A stretch of DNA of 64,000 nt, from the NCBI RefSeq assembly GCF_007677725.1, contig NZ_VEDF01000001.1, positions 389,457-453,456 on the forward strand. The letters are read 5' to 3'. The stretch is from Pseudomonas sp. URMO17WK12:I11. GTDB taxonomy: Bacteria > Pseudomonadota > Gammaproteobacteria > Pseudomonadales > Pseudomonadaceae. Position 1 is the stretch's first letter. Each line of letters begins with the position of its first letter. The translations under genes were made by a program, and so were the position numbers. The notes under the pieces were generated by a model, which saw nothing but the letters and a program-made list of their open reading frames with translations, made no database searches and was not told the origin of the DNA. This document shows, in pieces, positions 36,632-47,493 of this stretch.

Positions 36632-37639
36632 ATGCTCAAACCACTGCTACAAGGATTGACCCTCATGGCCGCTGCTGCCGCCACCAGCCTGCAGGCCGCC
36701 CCGCGTGAGCTGATCATCGACACCGACCCCGGTGCCGATGATGTGGTGGCGCTGTTCCTGGCGATGGCCTCGCGCGAGGAACTCAATATCCGCGCGATCA
36801 CCACCGTGGCCGGCAACGTGCGCTTGGAAAAAACCTCGCGCAATGCGCGCTTGGCCCGTGAGTGGGCGGGGCGCGAAGACATTCCCGTGTATGCCGGAGC
36901 AGGCCGGCCACTGGTGCGCACGCCGATCTACGCCGCTGAAGTCCATGGCGAAGAGGGCCTTACCGGGGTACAGGTGCACGAGCCGAAACAAGCACTCGCC
37001 GACGGCAACGCCGTGCAATACCTGATCGATACCCTGGGTCAAGCGCAGCCGCACAGCATTACCCTGGCCATGCTCGGGCCACAGACCAATCTTGCACTGG
37101 CGCTGATTCAGCAGCCAGAGATCGCCAAGGGCATAAAGGAAGTGGTAGTAATGGGCGGCGCGCACTTCAACGGCGGCAACATCACGCCGGCTGCCGAATT
37201 CAACCTCTATGCCGACCCGCACGCAGCTGAAGTGGTGCTGGCCAGCGGTGTGCAGCTGACCTATCTACCGCTGGACGTCACGCACAAAGTGCTGACCAGC
37301 GATGCGCGGTTGAAACAGCTGGCCGCGGTGAACAACAAGACCAGCAAGCAGGTGGTCGATATCCTCGAGGCCTACATAAAGCACGACATGGACCTGTACG
37401 GCATGCCCGGCGGTCCGGTGCACGATGCCAGTGTCATCGCCTATCTGCTCAAGCCTGAGCTGTTCAGCGGCAGACGCATTCACATGAGCGTCGACAGCCG
37501 CGAGGGGCCAGGCTTCGGTCAGACCGTCGCTGACTGGTATGGGGTCCTCAAGCAGCCTGCCAACGTGCTGTGGATCAACGACGGCAACGCTCAAGGATTC
37601 TTCGATTTGCTCAGCGAGCGCCTGGCTCGATTGCCATAG
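36632..37639 (+). CDS. Secreted inosine-uridine-type nucleoside hydrolase
   Basis: 335 residues from ATG at 36632 with AGGAG upstream. A Sec signal peptide (residues 1-22, cleavage near LQA-APR) precedes the mature enzyme. The calcium-binding signature LIIDTDPGADDVVALFLAM puts Asp30, Asp32, Asp36 and Asp37 where IU-nucleoside hydrolases need them; AMLGPQTNLALAL, VVMGGAHFNGGNITPAAEFNLYADPHAA and GGPVHDASVIAYLL (last metal Asp and His) complete the site. It would split ribonucleosides to base plus ribose in the periplasm, directly feeding RbsB. Thirty-five bp after rbsD on the same strand. Confidence 0.9.
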   Translation: MLKPLLQGLTLMAAAAATSLQAAPRELIIDTDPGADDVVALFLAMASREELNIRAITTVAGNVRLEKTSRNARLAREWAGREDIPVYAGAGRPLVRTPIYAAEVHGEEGLTGVQVHEPKQALADGNAVQYLIDTLGQAQPHSITLAMLGPQTNLALALIQQPEIAKGIKEVVVMGGAHFNGGNITPAAEFNLYADPHAAEVVLASGVQLTYLPLDVTHKVLTSDARLKQLAAVNNKTSKQVVDILEAYIKHDMDLYGMPGGPVHDASVIAYLLKPELFSGRRIHMSVDSREGPGFGQTVADWYGVLKQPANVLWINDGNAQGFFDLLSERLARLP

Positions 37640-37823
37640 CCCCATGCGGCGCGTAGCGCTCGAAGACCTGGTCGATGAAGCTGCGCGCCGCGTCACTGCC
37701 GCGGTCGCGCACCAGCAGATCGATGGCAATCAGCAGCAGCTCCTCGGGGGTGCCGGGGCTGTAGGCGCTCTGGCCCTCGGCCCATTTGACCTTGATGTTG
37801 GCGTCGATGCTGTGGGTGCTCAT
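37611..37823 (-). CDS. Small conserved hypothetical protein
   Basis: 70 residues from ATG at 37823, ribosome site weak. MSTHSIDANIKVKWAEGQSA, then PEELLLIAIDLLVRDRGSDA, a mostly helical soluble protein. Its 3' end overlaps the nucleoside hydrolase gene by 29 bp in convergent orientation. No function recognised. The region 37824-38083 holds no other gene I can support. Confidence 0.55.
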   Translation of the reverse strand: MSTHSIDANIKVKWAEGQSAYSPGTPEELLLIAIDLLVRDRGSDAARSFIDQVFERYAPHGAMAIEPGAR

Positions 37824-38083
37824 GAAGAGGTCTCGCTGGGGCCCGGGGCGGAGGGGCGAACACCGGATCCTGGCGTTCGAAGAAGGCACTGTGCCTTCAC
37901 TTCCTAAAGTAAATCATGACTTTGCGGCTCGAACCAAGCGACTCGTCGGCTGAGCGGTAAAATTCGGTCACGATTGCCGTTGGCCGAAGCGGGCGCAGTT
38001 CGGGCAGACTTGCACGGTTTTGCAACAAACTCTTGGTGGAACTGTCGGATCAGGCAGTTCCCAGATCGATTTTAGGAGGATTC

Positions 38084-38404
38084 ATGTTCCGTACCCGTGC
38101 GTTGCTGGCGACCTTGGCGGTTGCTGCTGTGTTGGCTGGTTGCAGCACCGGCGGCAGCTCCGGCGGTGGCCAGGCGGTCGATGGCACAGCCAGCAACGAT
38201 GGTCGCTGCCAGGCCAGTGGTGCTGATTTTGCCATCGGCAAACAAGGCAGTGCCGACCTGCTCGAGCAAGCACGCAAGGCCAGCGGCTCGCAAACGGCGC
38301 GCATTCTCAAGCCGCGCGATGTGGTGACGTTGGAGTACCGCTCCGAGCGCTTGAACCTGAATGTTGACGAGCAGGGTGTCGTAACCCGCGTCAACTGCGG
38401 CTGA
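38084..38404 (+). CDS. I78-family peptidase-inhibitor-like lipoprotein
   Basis: 106 residues; ATG at 38084 after TAGGAGGA. Lipobox VLAGC (Cys19). The mature part DGRCQASGADFAIGKQGSAD to TLEYRSERLNLNVDEQGVVT ending RVNCG is the I78 inhibitor pattern (Cys pair, Gly-Lys turn, RL-N-DxxG). I78 members inhibit serine proteases or act as envelope protease-protection proteins. Lipid anchoring suggests protection of the periplasm. Confidence 0.8.
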   Translation: MFRTRALLATLAVAAVLAGCSTGGSSGGGQAVDGTASNDGRCQASGADFAIGKQGSADLLEQARKASGSQTARILKPRDVVTLEYRSERLNLNVDEQGVVTRVNCG

Positions 38405-38456
38405 GAGGTCTGCCCATCGCTCCTGGTGGGCGATGCCAGCCAGAAGGCCATAAAAA

Positions 38457-38483
38457 AACCCGCCACACGTGGCGGGTTTTTTT
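38457..38483. terminator. Bidirectional terminator between the I78 and cold-shock genes
   Basis: AACCCGCCA (38457-38465), loop CACG, TGGCGGGTT (38470-38478), flanked by A7 on the left and T7 on the right, so strong in both directions. Confidence 0.92.
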
Positions 38484-38496
38484 ACAGCTGCCCGAA

Positions 38497-38709
38497 TTAC
38501 TCCGGACGAACCTGAGCAGCCTGCATGCCCTTCTGGCCGCGCTCGGCGACGAAGGAAACAGTCTGGCCTTCTTTCAGGCTCTTGAAGCCGTCAGATTCGA
38601 TGGCTTTGAAGTGTACGAACAGGTCGTCGCCGCCGCCTGCTGGGGTGATGAAGCCGTAGCCTTTCTCATCATTGAACCATTTGACGGTGCCTTGTTGGCG
38701 ATTGGACAT
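38497..38709 (-). CDS. cspA: Cold-shock protein, CspA/CapB family
   Basis: 70 residues from ATG at 38709. RNA-binding motifs KGYGFITP (RNP1) and DLFVHF (RNP2) in the five-strand OB fold, starting [17 protein letters not shown]. The sequence is very close to Pseudomonas CapB. It melts structured RNA at low temperature and during growth. Upstream, the region 38710-38869 is probably a long 5' leader and promoter, common in this family; I see no extra gene there. Confidence 0.95.
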   Translation of the reverse strand: MSNRQQGTVKWFNDEKGYGFITPAGGGDDLFVHFKAIESDGFKSLKEGQTVSFVAERGQKGMQAAQVRPE

Positions 38710-38869
38710 GAGGTGAATCTCCAGAACATTTAGTTTTTTCAGTGGTGCAATGCGGCCGAGGCTACGGAGCACGGGAACATCATAGTCTAATTCTGCGCAT
38801 CTAGCGCTGTTTACCTTCGCAGGATATTGATCCGAGGCAAATAGTGCGTCGGTCACACCCGCGCCAGGC

Positions 38870-39172
38870 TCATTTCGGCTTGCAGGCAGCTTGTACGACC
38901 GACTGTGCTTTCTGCATCAGCTTGGTGTCCACGCCATCCTTGCTATCCAGGTCCTGAATCTCCTTGTCGGTGAAATTCTGCTTGATCGCCTGGGCACCAC
39001 AGTCACAGTGCTTCTTGGCGGTCGCGGCATCCAGGCCCTTGTCGGTTGCCACCTGGGTGCATTGGTTCATGTATGCGGCCTCCTTCCCGGCGGGGAAGTT
39101 GCCGGCAGTGGCAGCCATCGGTAGCAGCAGGGCGCCAGTGGCCGCCAGGGCCAGAAGAGACGGTACTCGCAT
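38870..39172 (-). CDS. Secreted cysteine-containing small protein
   Basis: 100 residues. Sec signal peptide ending ATA-GNF. The mature part has four cysteines ([21 protein letters not shown]), typical of a disulfide-linked helical periplasmic protein. [19 protein letters not shown] and [20 protein letters not shown] are distinctive, but I cannot name the family. Confidence 0.65.
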   Translation of the reverse strand: MRVPSLLALAATGALLLPMAATAGNFPAGKEAAYMNQCTQVATDKGLDAATAKKHCDCGAQAIKQNFTDKEIQDLDSKDGVDTKLMQKAQSVVQAACKPK

Positions 39173-39397
39173 AACCAGTTACTCCTTGGGTTAAGGTCTC
39201 ATCAAGAGTAGGTTGCTTCCCAAGGTCTGATAGGACTTTTCCTGGGTTAGTTCATCCAGGCGATGTAATTTCCAAATATTTCTGCCGGCCCTGCAACCCG
39301 CGTGCTAGCATGGTCGGCTTGCAGCTCGCCTCTGGCAGCTTGCAGCTATTTCTCATTTTCCAGTCACTCTGGTTCGTCCTGGCAAGCCGAAAGGCTT

Positions 39398-39487
39398 CTG
39401 CCACTGTGAGGCAGGCTTCCCGGCGGGAAGGCAGGTCGGATCTTGTACTGGCTCATCCCAACCCACGTGACCTTTGGTAGGGGTCAC
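39398..39487 (+). promoter_or_regulatory. Candidate thrS operator with two tRNA-Thr anticodon-like arms
   Basis: Near the start codon, GTGACCT (39467-39473) pairs with GGGTCAC (39481-39487) around the 7-nt loop TTGGTAG: U at position 33, GGU (a tRNA-Thr anticodon) at 34-36 and A at 37. It ends 19 bp before the ATG and just upstream of the AGGAGAGGAGG ribosome site. A second arm, CTGCC (39398-39402)/GGCAG (39410-39414), has loop ACTGTGA with UGU, another Thr anticodon. E. coli ThrRS represses its own mRNA through such mimics. Confidence 0.55.
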
Positions 39488-39506
39488 CACTAGGAGAGGA
39501 GGCGCC

Positions 39507-41429
39507 ATGCCCGTTATTACTCTTCCCGATGGCAGTCAACGTTCGTTCGATCATGCCGTATCCGTTGCCGACGTCGCCGCATCCATTGGTGCCGGCCTTG
39601 CCAAGGCGACCGTGGCCGGCAAGGTCGACGGCAAGCTGGTCGATGCCTGCGACCTGATCCACAACGACGCCACCCTGCAGATCATCACCCCTAAAGATGA
39701 AGAGGGACTGGAGATCATCCGTCACTCGTGTGCCCACCTGGTCGGCCACGCGGTGAAACAGTTGTACCCAACCGCCAAGATGGTCATCGGTCCGGTGATC
39801 GATGAAGGTTTCTATTACGACATCGCCTACGAGCGGCCCTTCACTCCTGAAGACATGGCTGCCATCGAAAAGCGCATGATGGCGCTGATCGAGAAAGACT
39901 ACGACGTGGTCAAGAAGATGACCCCGCGTGCAGAGGTCATCGACGTGTTCAAGGCCCGTGGCGAAGACTACAAGCTGCGCCTGGTCGAAGACATGCCCGA
40001 TGAACAGGCCATGGGCCTGTATTATCACGAAGAATATGTCGACATGTGCCGCGGCCCGCACGTGCCGAACACCCGCTTCCTCAAGGCGTTCAAGCTGACC
40101 AAGCTGTCCGGCGCCTACTGGCGCGGCGATGCCAAGAACGAACAGCTGCAACGCGTCTATGGCACCGCCTGGGCCGACAAGAAGCAGCTGGCGGCGTACA
40201 TCCAGCGTATCGAAGAAGCCGAAAAACGCGATCACCGCAAGATCGGCAAGCAGCTTGACCTGTTCCACCTGCAGGAAGAGGCGCCCGGCATGGTGTTCTG
40301 GCATGCCAACGGCTGGACCGTGTACCAGGTGCTCGAGCAGTACATGCGCCAGATCCAGCGCGCCAACGGTTACCAGGAAATCAAGACCCCGCAAGTGGTC
40401 GACCGCATTCTCTGGGAGCGTTCCGGCCACTGGTCGAACTATGCCGAAAACATGTTCACCACGTCGTCGGAAAGCCGTGATTACGCGGTCAAGCCGATGA
40501 ACTGCCCGTGCCACGTGCAGGTGTTCAACCAGGGTCTGAAGAGTTATCGCGACCTGCCGCTGCGCCTGGCCGAATTCGGTGCCTGCCACCGCAATGAGCC
40601 GTCTGGCGCCCTGCATGGCATCATGCGCGTGCGCGGCTTCGTGCAGGACGATGCCCACATCTTCTGCACCGAGGAGCAGGTCAAGAAAGAGGCGGCCGAC
40701 TTCATCAAGCTGACCCTGGACGTCTACAAGGACTTCGGCTTCAGCGACATCGCCATGAAGCTCTCCACCCGTCCGGCCAAGCGTGTCGGCTCCGAGGAGC
40801 TGTGGGACCGTGCCGAAGGTGCGCTGGCCGATGCCTTGAACGAATCGGGCCTGGAGTGGGAATACCAACCGGGCGAGGGTGCGTTCTACGGACCGAAGAT
40901 CGAGTTCACCCTGCGCGATTGCCTGGGCCGTAACTGGCAGTGCGGCACTTTGCAGTACGACCCGAACCTGCCTGAGCGCCTGGACGCCAGCTACATCGCC
41001 GAGGACAACAGCCGCGTGCGCCCGGTCATGCTGCACCGCGCCATCCTCGGCTCGTTCGAGCGCTTCATCGGCATGCTGATCGAGCACTACGCCGGTGTGT
41101 TCCCCGCATGGCTGGCGCCGACCCAGGCGGTGATCATGAACATCACCGACAAACAGGCCGATTTCGCCCTCCAGGTGGAAAATGCACTGAACGGTAGCGG
41201 TTTCCGTGCCAAGTCGGACTTGAGAAATGAGAAGATCGGCTTTAAAATCCGCGAGCATACTTTGCTCAAGGTCCCGTACCTTTTGGTTATAGGGGACCGC
41301 GAAGTCGAAACGCAAACCGTCGCTGTGCGTACTCGTGAAGGCGCTGACCTGGGCTCCATGCCCGTCGCCCAGTTCACCGAGCTGCTGACACAAGCGGTTT
41401 CCCGGCGTGGTCGCCAAGAATCGGAGTAA
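39507..41429 (+). CDS. thrS: Threonyl-tRNA synthetase
   Basis: 640 residues, ATG at 39507 behind GAGAGGAGG. Domain order is complete: N1/TGS domain ([20 protein letters not shown]), editing domain with [16 protein letters not shown] (His73-type site), catalytic class II core with zinc-binding Cys ([12 protein letters not shown]) and two histidines, motif 2 [19 protein letters not shown], motif 3 [16 protein letters not shown], and anticodon-binding domain. The 333 bp before it (39173-39506) contain a direct repeat GCTTGCAGCT (39317, 39338) and the candidate operator hairpins. Head of the translation operon. Confidence 0.98.
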   Translation: MPVITLPDGSQRSFDHAVSVADVAASIGAGLAKATVAGKVDGKLVDACDLIHNDATLQIITPKDEEGLEIIRHSCAHLVGHAVKQLYPTAKMVIGPVIDEGFYYDIAYERPFTPEDMAAIEKRMMALIEKDYDVVKKMTPRAEVIDVFKARGEDYKLRLVEDMPDEQAMGLYYHEEYVDMCRGPHVPNTRFLKAFKLTKLSGAYWRGDAKNEQLQRVYGTAWADKKQLAAYIQRIEEAEKRDHRKIGKQLDLFHLQEEAPGMVFWHANGWTVYQVLEQYMRQIQRANGYQEIKTPQVVDRILWERSGHWSNYAENMFTTSSESRDYAVKPMNCPCHVQVFNQGLKSYRDLPLRLAEFGACHRNEPSGALHGIMRVRGFVQDDAHIFCTEEQVKKEAADFIKLTLDVYKDFGFSDIAMKLSTRPAKRVGSEELWDRAEGALADALNESGLEWEYQPGEGAFYGPKIEFTLRDCLGRNWQCGTLQYDPNLPERLDASYIAEDNSRVRPVMLHRAILGSFERFIGMLIEHYAGVFPAWLAPTQAVIMNITDKQADFALQVENALNGSGFRAKSDLRNEKIGFKIREHTLLKVPYLLVIGDREVETQTVAVRTREGADLGSMPVAQFTELLTQAVSRRGRQESE

Positions 41430-41980
41430 TGACTATTAAGCGTGAAATGAGAAATGATAAGCGTGCTGTACCGAAGGCCCCGATCAACGAGAATATCTCG
41501 GCCCGCGAGGTTCGGTTAATTGGCGCAGACGGCGAGCAGGTTGGCATCGTCTCGATTGATGAAGCGCTTCGTATCGCTGAAGAAGCGAAGCTGGATCTGG
41601 TGGAAATCTCTGCAGACGCGGTACCGCCTGTCTGCAAGGTGATGGACTACGGCAAGCACCTCTTCGAGAAGAAGAAGCAGGCCAACGAAGCCAAGAAAAA
41701 TCAGAAGCAGATCCAGATTAAAGAAATCAAGTTTCGTCCAGGGACGGAAGAAGGGGATTACCAGGTAAAACTACGCAACCTGGTACGTTTCCTTGCCGAT
41801 GGGGACAAGGCCAAGATCTCTCTGAGATTCCGTGGTCGTGAGATGGCCCACCAGGAGCTGGGCATGGAGCTGTTGAAGCGGGTCGAAGCTGACCTCGTGG
41901 AATACGGCACCGTGGAACAGCATCCTAAGATGGAAGGACGCCAGCTTATGATGGTCATCGCCCCCAAAAAGAAGAAGTAA
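41429..41980 (+). CDS. infC: Translation initiation factor IF-3
   Basis: 183 residues as listed from ATG at 41429, whose A is shared with the thrS stop codon (TAATG). That ATG is only three bases from GGAG (41422-41425), whereas the in-frame ATT at 41435 is at the ideal nine-base distance, so AUU start use, known for infC in enterics, is likely. Core IF3: [23 protein letters not shown] region, [38 protein letters not shown] and basic tail. It keeps 30S and 50S apart and proofreads initiation. Confidence 0.96.
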   Translation: MTIKREMRNDKRAVPKAPINENISAREVRLIGADGEQVGIVSIDEALRIAEEAKLDLVEISADAVPPVCKVMDYGKHLFEKKKQANEAKKNQKQIQIKEIKFRPGTEEGDYQVKLRNLVRFLADGDKAKISLRFRGREMAHQELGMELLKRVEADLVEYGTVEQHPKMEGRQLMMVIAPKKKK

Positions 41981-42041
41981 TCTCCCGGGCACGGCAGGCC
42001 TGATGATTATTGTGTAATTTTATCGAATGCGGAGTTCCAAC

Positions 42042-42236
42042 ATGCCAAAAATGAAAACCAAGAGCGGTGCTGCGAAGCGCTTCCTGAAGACCGCTTCCGG
42101 CTTCAAGCACAAGCACGCTTTCAAGAGCCACATCCTGACCAAAATGTCGACCAAGCGTAAGCGTCAACTGCGCGGTGCCAGCTTGCTGCACCCGTCCGAC
42201 GTAGCAAAAGTCGAGCGCATGCTGCGCGTACGTTAA
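42042..42236 (+). CDS. rpmI: 50S ribosomal protein L35
   Basis: 64 residues from ATG at 42042 with GGAG upstream. [20 protein letters not shown] then [20 protein letters not shown] is L35 in full, strongly basic. Sits between infC and rplT as in most gamma-proteobacteria, where L20 represses the pair. Confidence 0.97.
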   Translation: MPKMKTKSGAAKRFLKTASGFKHKHAFKSHILTKMSTKRKRQLRGASLLHPSDVAKVERMLRVR

Positions 42237-42263
42237 TTCTGGTTTAGATAGAGGAAGTTACTC

Positions 42264-42620
42264 ATGGCTCGTGTTAAGCGTGGCGTCATCGCTCGTAAGC
42301 GTCACAAGAAAATTCTGAAACTGGCTAAAGGCTACTACGGTGCACGCTCGCGCGTATTCCGCGTTGCCAAGCAGGCTGTCATCAAGGCTGGTCAATATGC
42401 CTACCGTGACCGTCGTCAGAAGAAGCGTCAGTTCCGCGCACTGTGGATCGCTCGTATCAACGCCGGTGCCCGCACCAACGGTCTGTCGTACAGCCGTCTG
42501 ATTGCTGGCCTGAAAAAGGCGTCGATCGAAATCGACCGTAAGGTTCTGGCCGATCTGGCAGTGAACGAAAAAGCGGCGTTTGCTGCGATTGTCGAGAAAG
42601 CTAAAGCCGTTCTGGCTTAA
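42264..42620 (+). CDS. rplT: 50S ribosomal protein L20
   Basis: 118 residues, GAGGAA before the [43 protein letters not shown] and [20 protein letters not shown] are the conserved L20 blocks. It is an assembly protein and known translational autorepressor. Confidence 0.98.
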   Translation: MARVKRGVIARKRHKKILKLAKGYYGARSRVFRVAKQAVIKAGQYAYRDRRQKKRQFRALWIARINAGARTNGLSYSRLIAGLKKASIEIDRKVLADLAVNEKAAFAAIVEKAKAVLA

Positions 42621-42636
42621 GTACCCGCGACAATCA

Positions 42637-42660
42637 CCCGGCGGTGCATGCGCCGCCGGG
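42637..42660 (+). terminator. First hairpin downstream of rplT
   Basis: CCCGGCGG (42637-42644), 8-nt loop, CCGCCGGG (42653-42660). No T run; with the next hairpin it forms a two-step structure before pheS. Confidence 0.45.
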
Positions 42661-42666
42661 CATTGA

Positions 42667-43746
<1,080 letters not shown>

Positions 43747-43777
43747 GCCCAATCGACGCACTTTCTAGGAGAACAGC

Positions 43778-46159
43778 ATGAAATTCAGTGAACAGTGGCT
43801 GCGTGGTTGGGTAAACCCGCAAGTCTCCCGTGACGAACTGGTCGCCCGCCTGTCCATGGCCGGCCTTGAAGTCGACAGCGTCACCCCCGCTGCCGGCCAG
43901 TTCAGCGGCATCGTAGTGGGCGAGATCCTCGCCACCGAACAACACCCAGACGCCGACAAGCTGCGCGTCTGCCAGGTCAGCAACGGTCAGGAAACCTTCC
44001 AGGTCGTGTGCGGCGCGCCTAACGCCCGCCCTGGCATCAAGATTCCGTTCGCCATGATCGGCGCCGAACTGCCTGGCGACTTCAAGATCAAGAAGGCCAA
44101 GCTGCGCGGTGTCGAGTCGTTCGGCATGCTCTGCTCGGCAGCCGAATTGCAGATCAGCGAAGAGAACGACGGCCTGCTGGAACTGGCAATCGACGCTCCG
44201 GTTGGCGAGGATATCCGCCAGTACCTGAGCCTGGACGACGCCAGCATCGAGATCGGCCTGACGCCGAACCGCGGTGACTGCCTGTCCATCGCCGGCCTTG
44301 CCCGTGACGTCAGCGCGCTGTATGACGTACCGGTCACCCGCCCGGTGGTGCCAGCCGTTGCGCCTGCGCATGACGAAGTGCGCCCGGTCGAGGTGAGCGC
44401 GCCAGCGGCCTGCCCACGTTACCTGGGCCGCGTGATCCGTAACGTCGATTTGAGCAAGCCGACGCCGCTATGGATGGTCGAGCGCCTGCGTCGCAGCGAC
44501 GTGCGCAGCATCGATGCGGCCGTCGATGTCACCAACTACGTGATGCTTGAGCTCGGTCAGCCGATGCACGCTTTCGACCTCGCTGAAATCAACGGCGGGA
44601 TTCGTGTGCGCATGGCCGAGGAGGGCGAAAAGCTGGTGTTGCTCGACGGCCAGGAAGTGGCCCTGCGTGCCGATACCCTGGTCATCGCCGACCACACCCG
44701 GGCACTGGCGATTGCCGGCGTCATGGGCGGCGAGCACAGCGGTGTGAACACTGAGAAGACCCGCGACCTGTTCCTGGAAAGCGCCTTCTTCGAGCCGATT
44801 TCCGTCGCCGGTAAAGCGCGCTCCTACGGCCTGCACACCGATGCCTCGCACCGCTACGAGCGAGGTGTCGACTCGCAACTGGCCCGCGAAGCCATCGAGC
44901 GCGCGACTCAGCTGCTGCTTGATATCGTCGGCGGCGAAGCCGGCCCGGTGGTTGAAGCCGTCAGCGAGCAGCACCTGCCGAACATCGCCCCGGTAACCTT
45001 GCGCGCTGAGCGCATCAGCCAGATGCTGGGCATGCAAATGGACCCGGCGCAGGTCGAGCAACTGCTCAACAACCTGGGCCTGATGACTCGAGCGGCTGGG
45101 GAAGGGCAGTGGACCGTCAACGTGCCAAGCCACCGCTTCGACATCAGCCTGGAAGTCGACCTGATCGAAGAGTTGGCTCGTCTGTACGGTTACAACAACC
45201 TGCCCGTGCGTTACCCGCAAGCGCGCCTGGCGCCGCAAGCGCGTCCGGAAACCCGTGGTGAGCTGCCAAACCTGCGTCGCCTGCTGGTAGCCCGTGGTTA
45301 TCAGGAAGCCATTACCTACAGCTTCATCGATCCCAAGCTGTTCGAGCTGTTCAGCCCAGGCGTCGAGCCGCTGCTGCTGGCCAACCCGATCTCCAACGAC
45401 ATGGCCGCCATGCGCGCCTCATTGTGGCCCGGCCTGGTCAAGGCGCTGCAGCACAACCTCAACCGCCAGCAAGACCGCGTACGCCTGTTCGAAAGTGGTC
45501 TGCGTTTTGTCGGCCAGCTCGGCGACCTGCAGCAGCAGCCAATGATCGCTGGCGTGGTGACCGGCAGCCGCCTGCCTGAGGGCTGGGCCAACGGCCGTGA
45601 CAGCCTCGACTTCTTCGACGTCAAGGCCGATGTCGAAGCCCTGTTGGGTTACAGCGGCGCGCTGAGCGATTTCACCTTCGTCGCCGGCAAGCATCCGGCC
45701 CTGCACCCTGGCCAGACTGCTCTGATCCAGCGTGACGGCAAGGATGTCGGCTATCTCGGCGCCCTGCACCCGGAGCTTGCCAAAGCCCTGGACCTGGACC
45801 GCCCGGTGTTCGTCTTCGAGCTGGTGTTGGAAGATGTGGTCGAAGGCCGCCTGCCTAAATTCCGCGAATTGTCCAAGTTCCCAGAAACCCGTCGTGACCT
45901 GGCTTTGATCGCAGGACGTGATGTAGCGTCTCAAGCAGTGCTTGACGTAATTCGTGACAATGCAGGCGAATGGCTCACAGACCTCAGGCTGTTTGATGTC
46001 TACCAGGGTAAAGGTATTGATCCTGATAGAAAAAGCCTGGCCGTCGGCTTGACCTGGCAGCATCCATCGCGCACTCTTAACGACGATGAGGTGAACACTA
46101 CCCTGCACAACATCCTCACCTCGCTCGAACAAAGGTTGAACACCACGTTAAGGAAATAA
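43778..46159 (+). CDS. pheT: Phenylalanyl-tRNA synthetase beta subunit
   Basis: 793 residues, AGGAG before ATG. N-terminal B1 and tRNA-binding EMAP-like domain ([35 protein letters not shown]), B3/B4 editing domain, B5 and the pseudo-catalytic B6-B7 core, and the C-terminal ferredoxin-like anticodon-binding domain ([20 protein letters not shown]). Full length. Starts 31 bp after pheS. Confidence 0.98.
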
Positions 46160-46163
46160 CGGC

Positions 46164-46466
46164 ATGGGTGCTCTGACGAAAGCTGAGATGGCCGAGAGGC
46201 TGTACGAGGAGCTGGGGCTTAACAAGCGTGAGGCCAAGGAGTTGGTCGAGCTGTTTTTTGAAGAAATTCGGCACGCACTTGAAGAGAACGAGCAGGTCAA
46301 ATTGTCCGGTTTCGGCAATTTTGACCTTCGCGACAAACGTCAGCGGCCGGGCCGCAACCCCAAGACTGGGGAAGAGATCCCGATCACCGCACGGCGCGTC
46401 GTCACCTTTCGTCCAGGGCAGAAGTTGAAGGCCCGGGTTGAGGCCTATGCTGGAACCAAGCCATAA
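46164..46466 (+). CDS. ihfA: Integration host factor subunit alpha
   Basis: 100 residues, four bp after phe[61 protein letters not shown] (the beta arm with the intercalating Pro in GRNPKTGE) are diagnostic. Bends DNA with IhfB at promoters, origins and recombination sites. Confidence 0.98.
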
Positions 46467-46803
46467 CGACGAACTGCCCCCCATACCGGGCAAACGCTAC
46501 TTCACTATCGGTGAAGTCAGCGAGTTGTGTGCCGTAAAGCCACACGTGCTGCGGTATTGGGAGCAGGAGTTTGCGCAACTCAATCCTGTGAAGCGGCGGG
46601 GCAACCGGCGGTACTATCAGCGCCAAGACGTGCTGATGATCCGCCAGATCCGGGCCTTGCTGTATGATCAGGGCTTCACCATCGGCGGGGCGCGCTTGCG
46701 GCTTTCCAGTGATGAGGTGAAGGATGAGTCGAGCCAGTACAAGCAGCTGATTCGGCAGATGATCGTCGAATTGGAAGATGTGTTGGTGGTTTTGAAGAAG
46801 TAG
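46447..46803 (+). CDS. MerR-family transcriptional regulator
   Basis: 118 residues from ATG at 46447, overlapping the end of ihfA by 20 bp. The winged [23 protein letters not shown] followed by [20 protein letters not shown] is the MerR DNA-binding domain; the rest is a short dimer helix without the metal-binding Cys loop of CueR/MerR, so the signal is unknown. This gene follows ihfA in other pseudomonads and is co-transcribed with it by position. Confidence 0.92.
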
Positions 46804-46918
46804 CTTGGCGGTTTCTGATGAGTGGAAAATTTTTGAGAAAAAAGCTTCCATTAATCATGAGCTTAGGGTACATTCTTCAACGTTCTTGGCAACATCGAGA
46901 ACATGCTTCAAGCCCAGT

Positions 46919-46995
46919 CGGGGCGTAGCGCAGCCCGGTAGCGCACTTGCATGGGGTGCAAGGGGTCGAGTGTTCGAATCACTCCGTCCCGACCA
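46919..46995 (+). tRNA. tRNA-Pro (anticodon GGG)
   Basis: 77 nt with encoded CCA. Acceptor CGGGGCG pairs with CGTCCCG with one G-U; D-arm TAGCGCAGCCCGGTAGCGCA, anticodon loop ATGGGGT carries GGG, T-arm GTTCGAATC. Confidence 0.95.
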
Positions 46996-47012
46996 TATAT
47001 TTCAGTGATTTA

Positions 47013-47040
47013 GGCCATTTCCGAAAGGGGTGGCCTTTTT
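47013..47040 (+). terminator. Terminator of tRNA-Pro
   Basis: GGCCATTTCC (47013-47022), loop GAAA, GGGGTGGCC then T5 (47036-47040); stem includes G-T pairs. Confidence 0.8.
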
Positions 47041-47236
47041 CATGTGCGTGACTTTTGAGTGACTTCTCACCTTTTACACCTGCCTCCTTTTCAAAACGGT
47101 CAGTCCTCGCCTTCTCAAATGGCCTCAGTGCTCCTCCAGCCTTCTGCTGTGTGTTTTTCATCCCAACGGCGCTCCATCCCCGCGCCTACCAGCGGACCGT
47201 TGTGTTAAAAAGTGGAGGTCCTACAGGAGGTTCGAT

Positions 47237-47407
47237 ATGGGCAAGACAGCCAAACCGTTTTATCTCGTCGCCGCGCCGTTGATTGCCGTGGGTGCTGCAT
47301 TCGCAGCTGTGGGCTTTTCAGGGCAGTCTGCGTTCGGTTACACCGCAGTGGGTTTGCTGGTGCCAGGCGCGGGGTTATTGATCGCCGGGTACTGTCGGCG
47401 GGCTTGA
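47237..47407 (+). CDS. Small hydrophobic membrane protein (56 residues)
   Basis: Reading from ATG at 47237, seven bases after a strong CAGGAGG, gives 56 residues starting MGKTAKPFYLVAAPLIAVGA with two glycine/alanine-rich helices (about 8-28 and 35-52) and ending GYCRRA. It was too short for a 60-codon cut-off. The strong ribosome site supports it. Function unknown; small two-helix proteins often tune membrane enzymes or transport. Confidence 0.6.
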   Translation: MGKTAKPFYLVAAPLIAVGAAFAAVGFSGQSAFGYTAVGLLVPGAGLLIAGYCRRA

Positions 47408-47493
47408 GTTGCAAGGGGGGCTGAGGGGCGTTTCATCCGGGGTGTTCGGCGTCTCATCGCGCCCGGTGTACCTGGGCCGGCCTCCGCGGCTGC

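Noticed and set aside
39453..41417. A 654-codon open frame antisense to thrS
   Set aside because: High-GC coding DNA often leaves a long antisense frame; its protein has no family pattern while the plus strand encodes a complete ThrRS.
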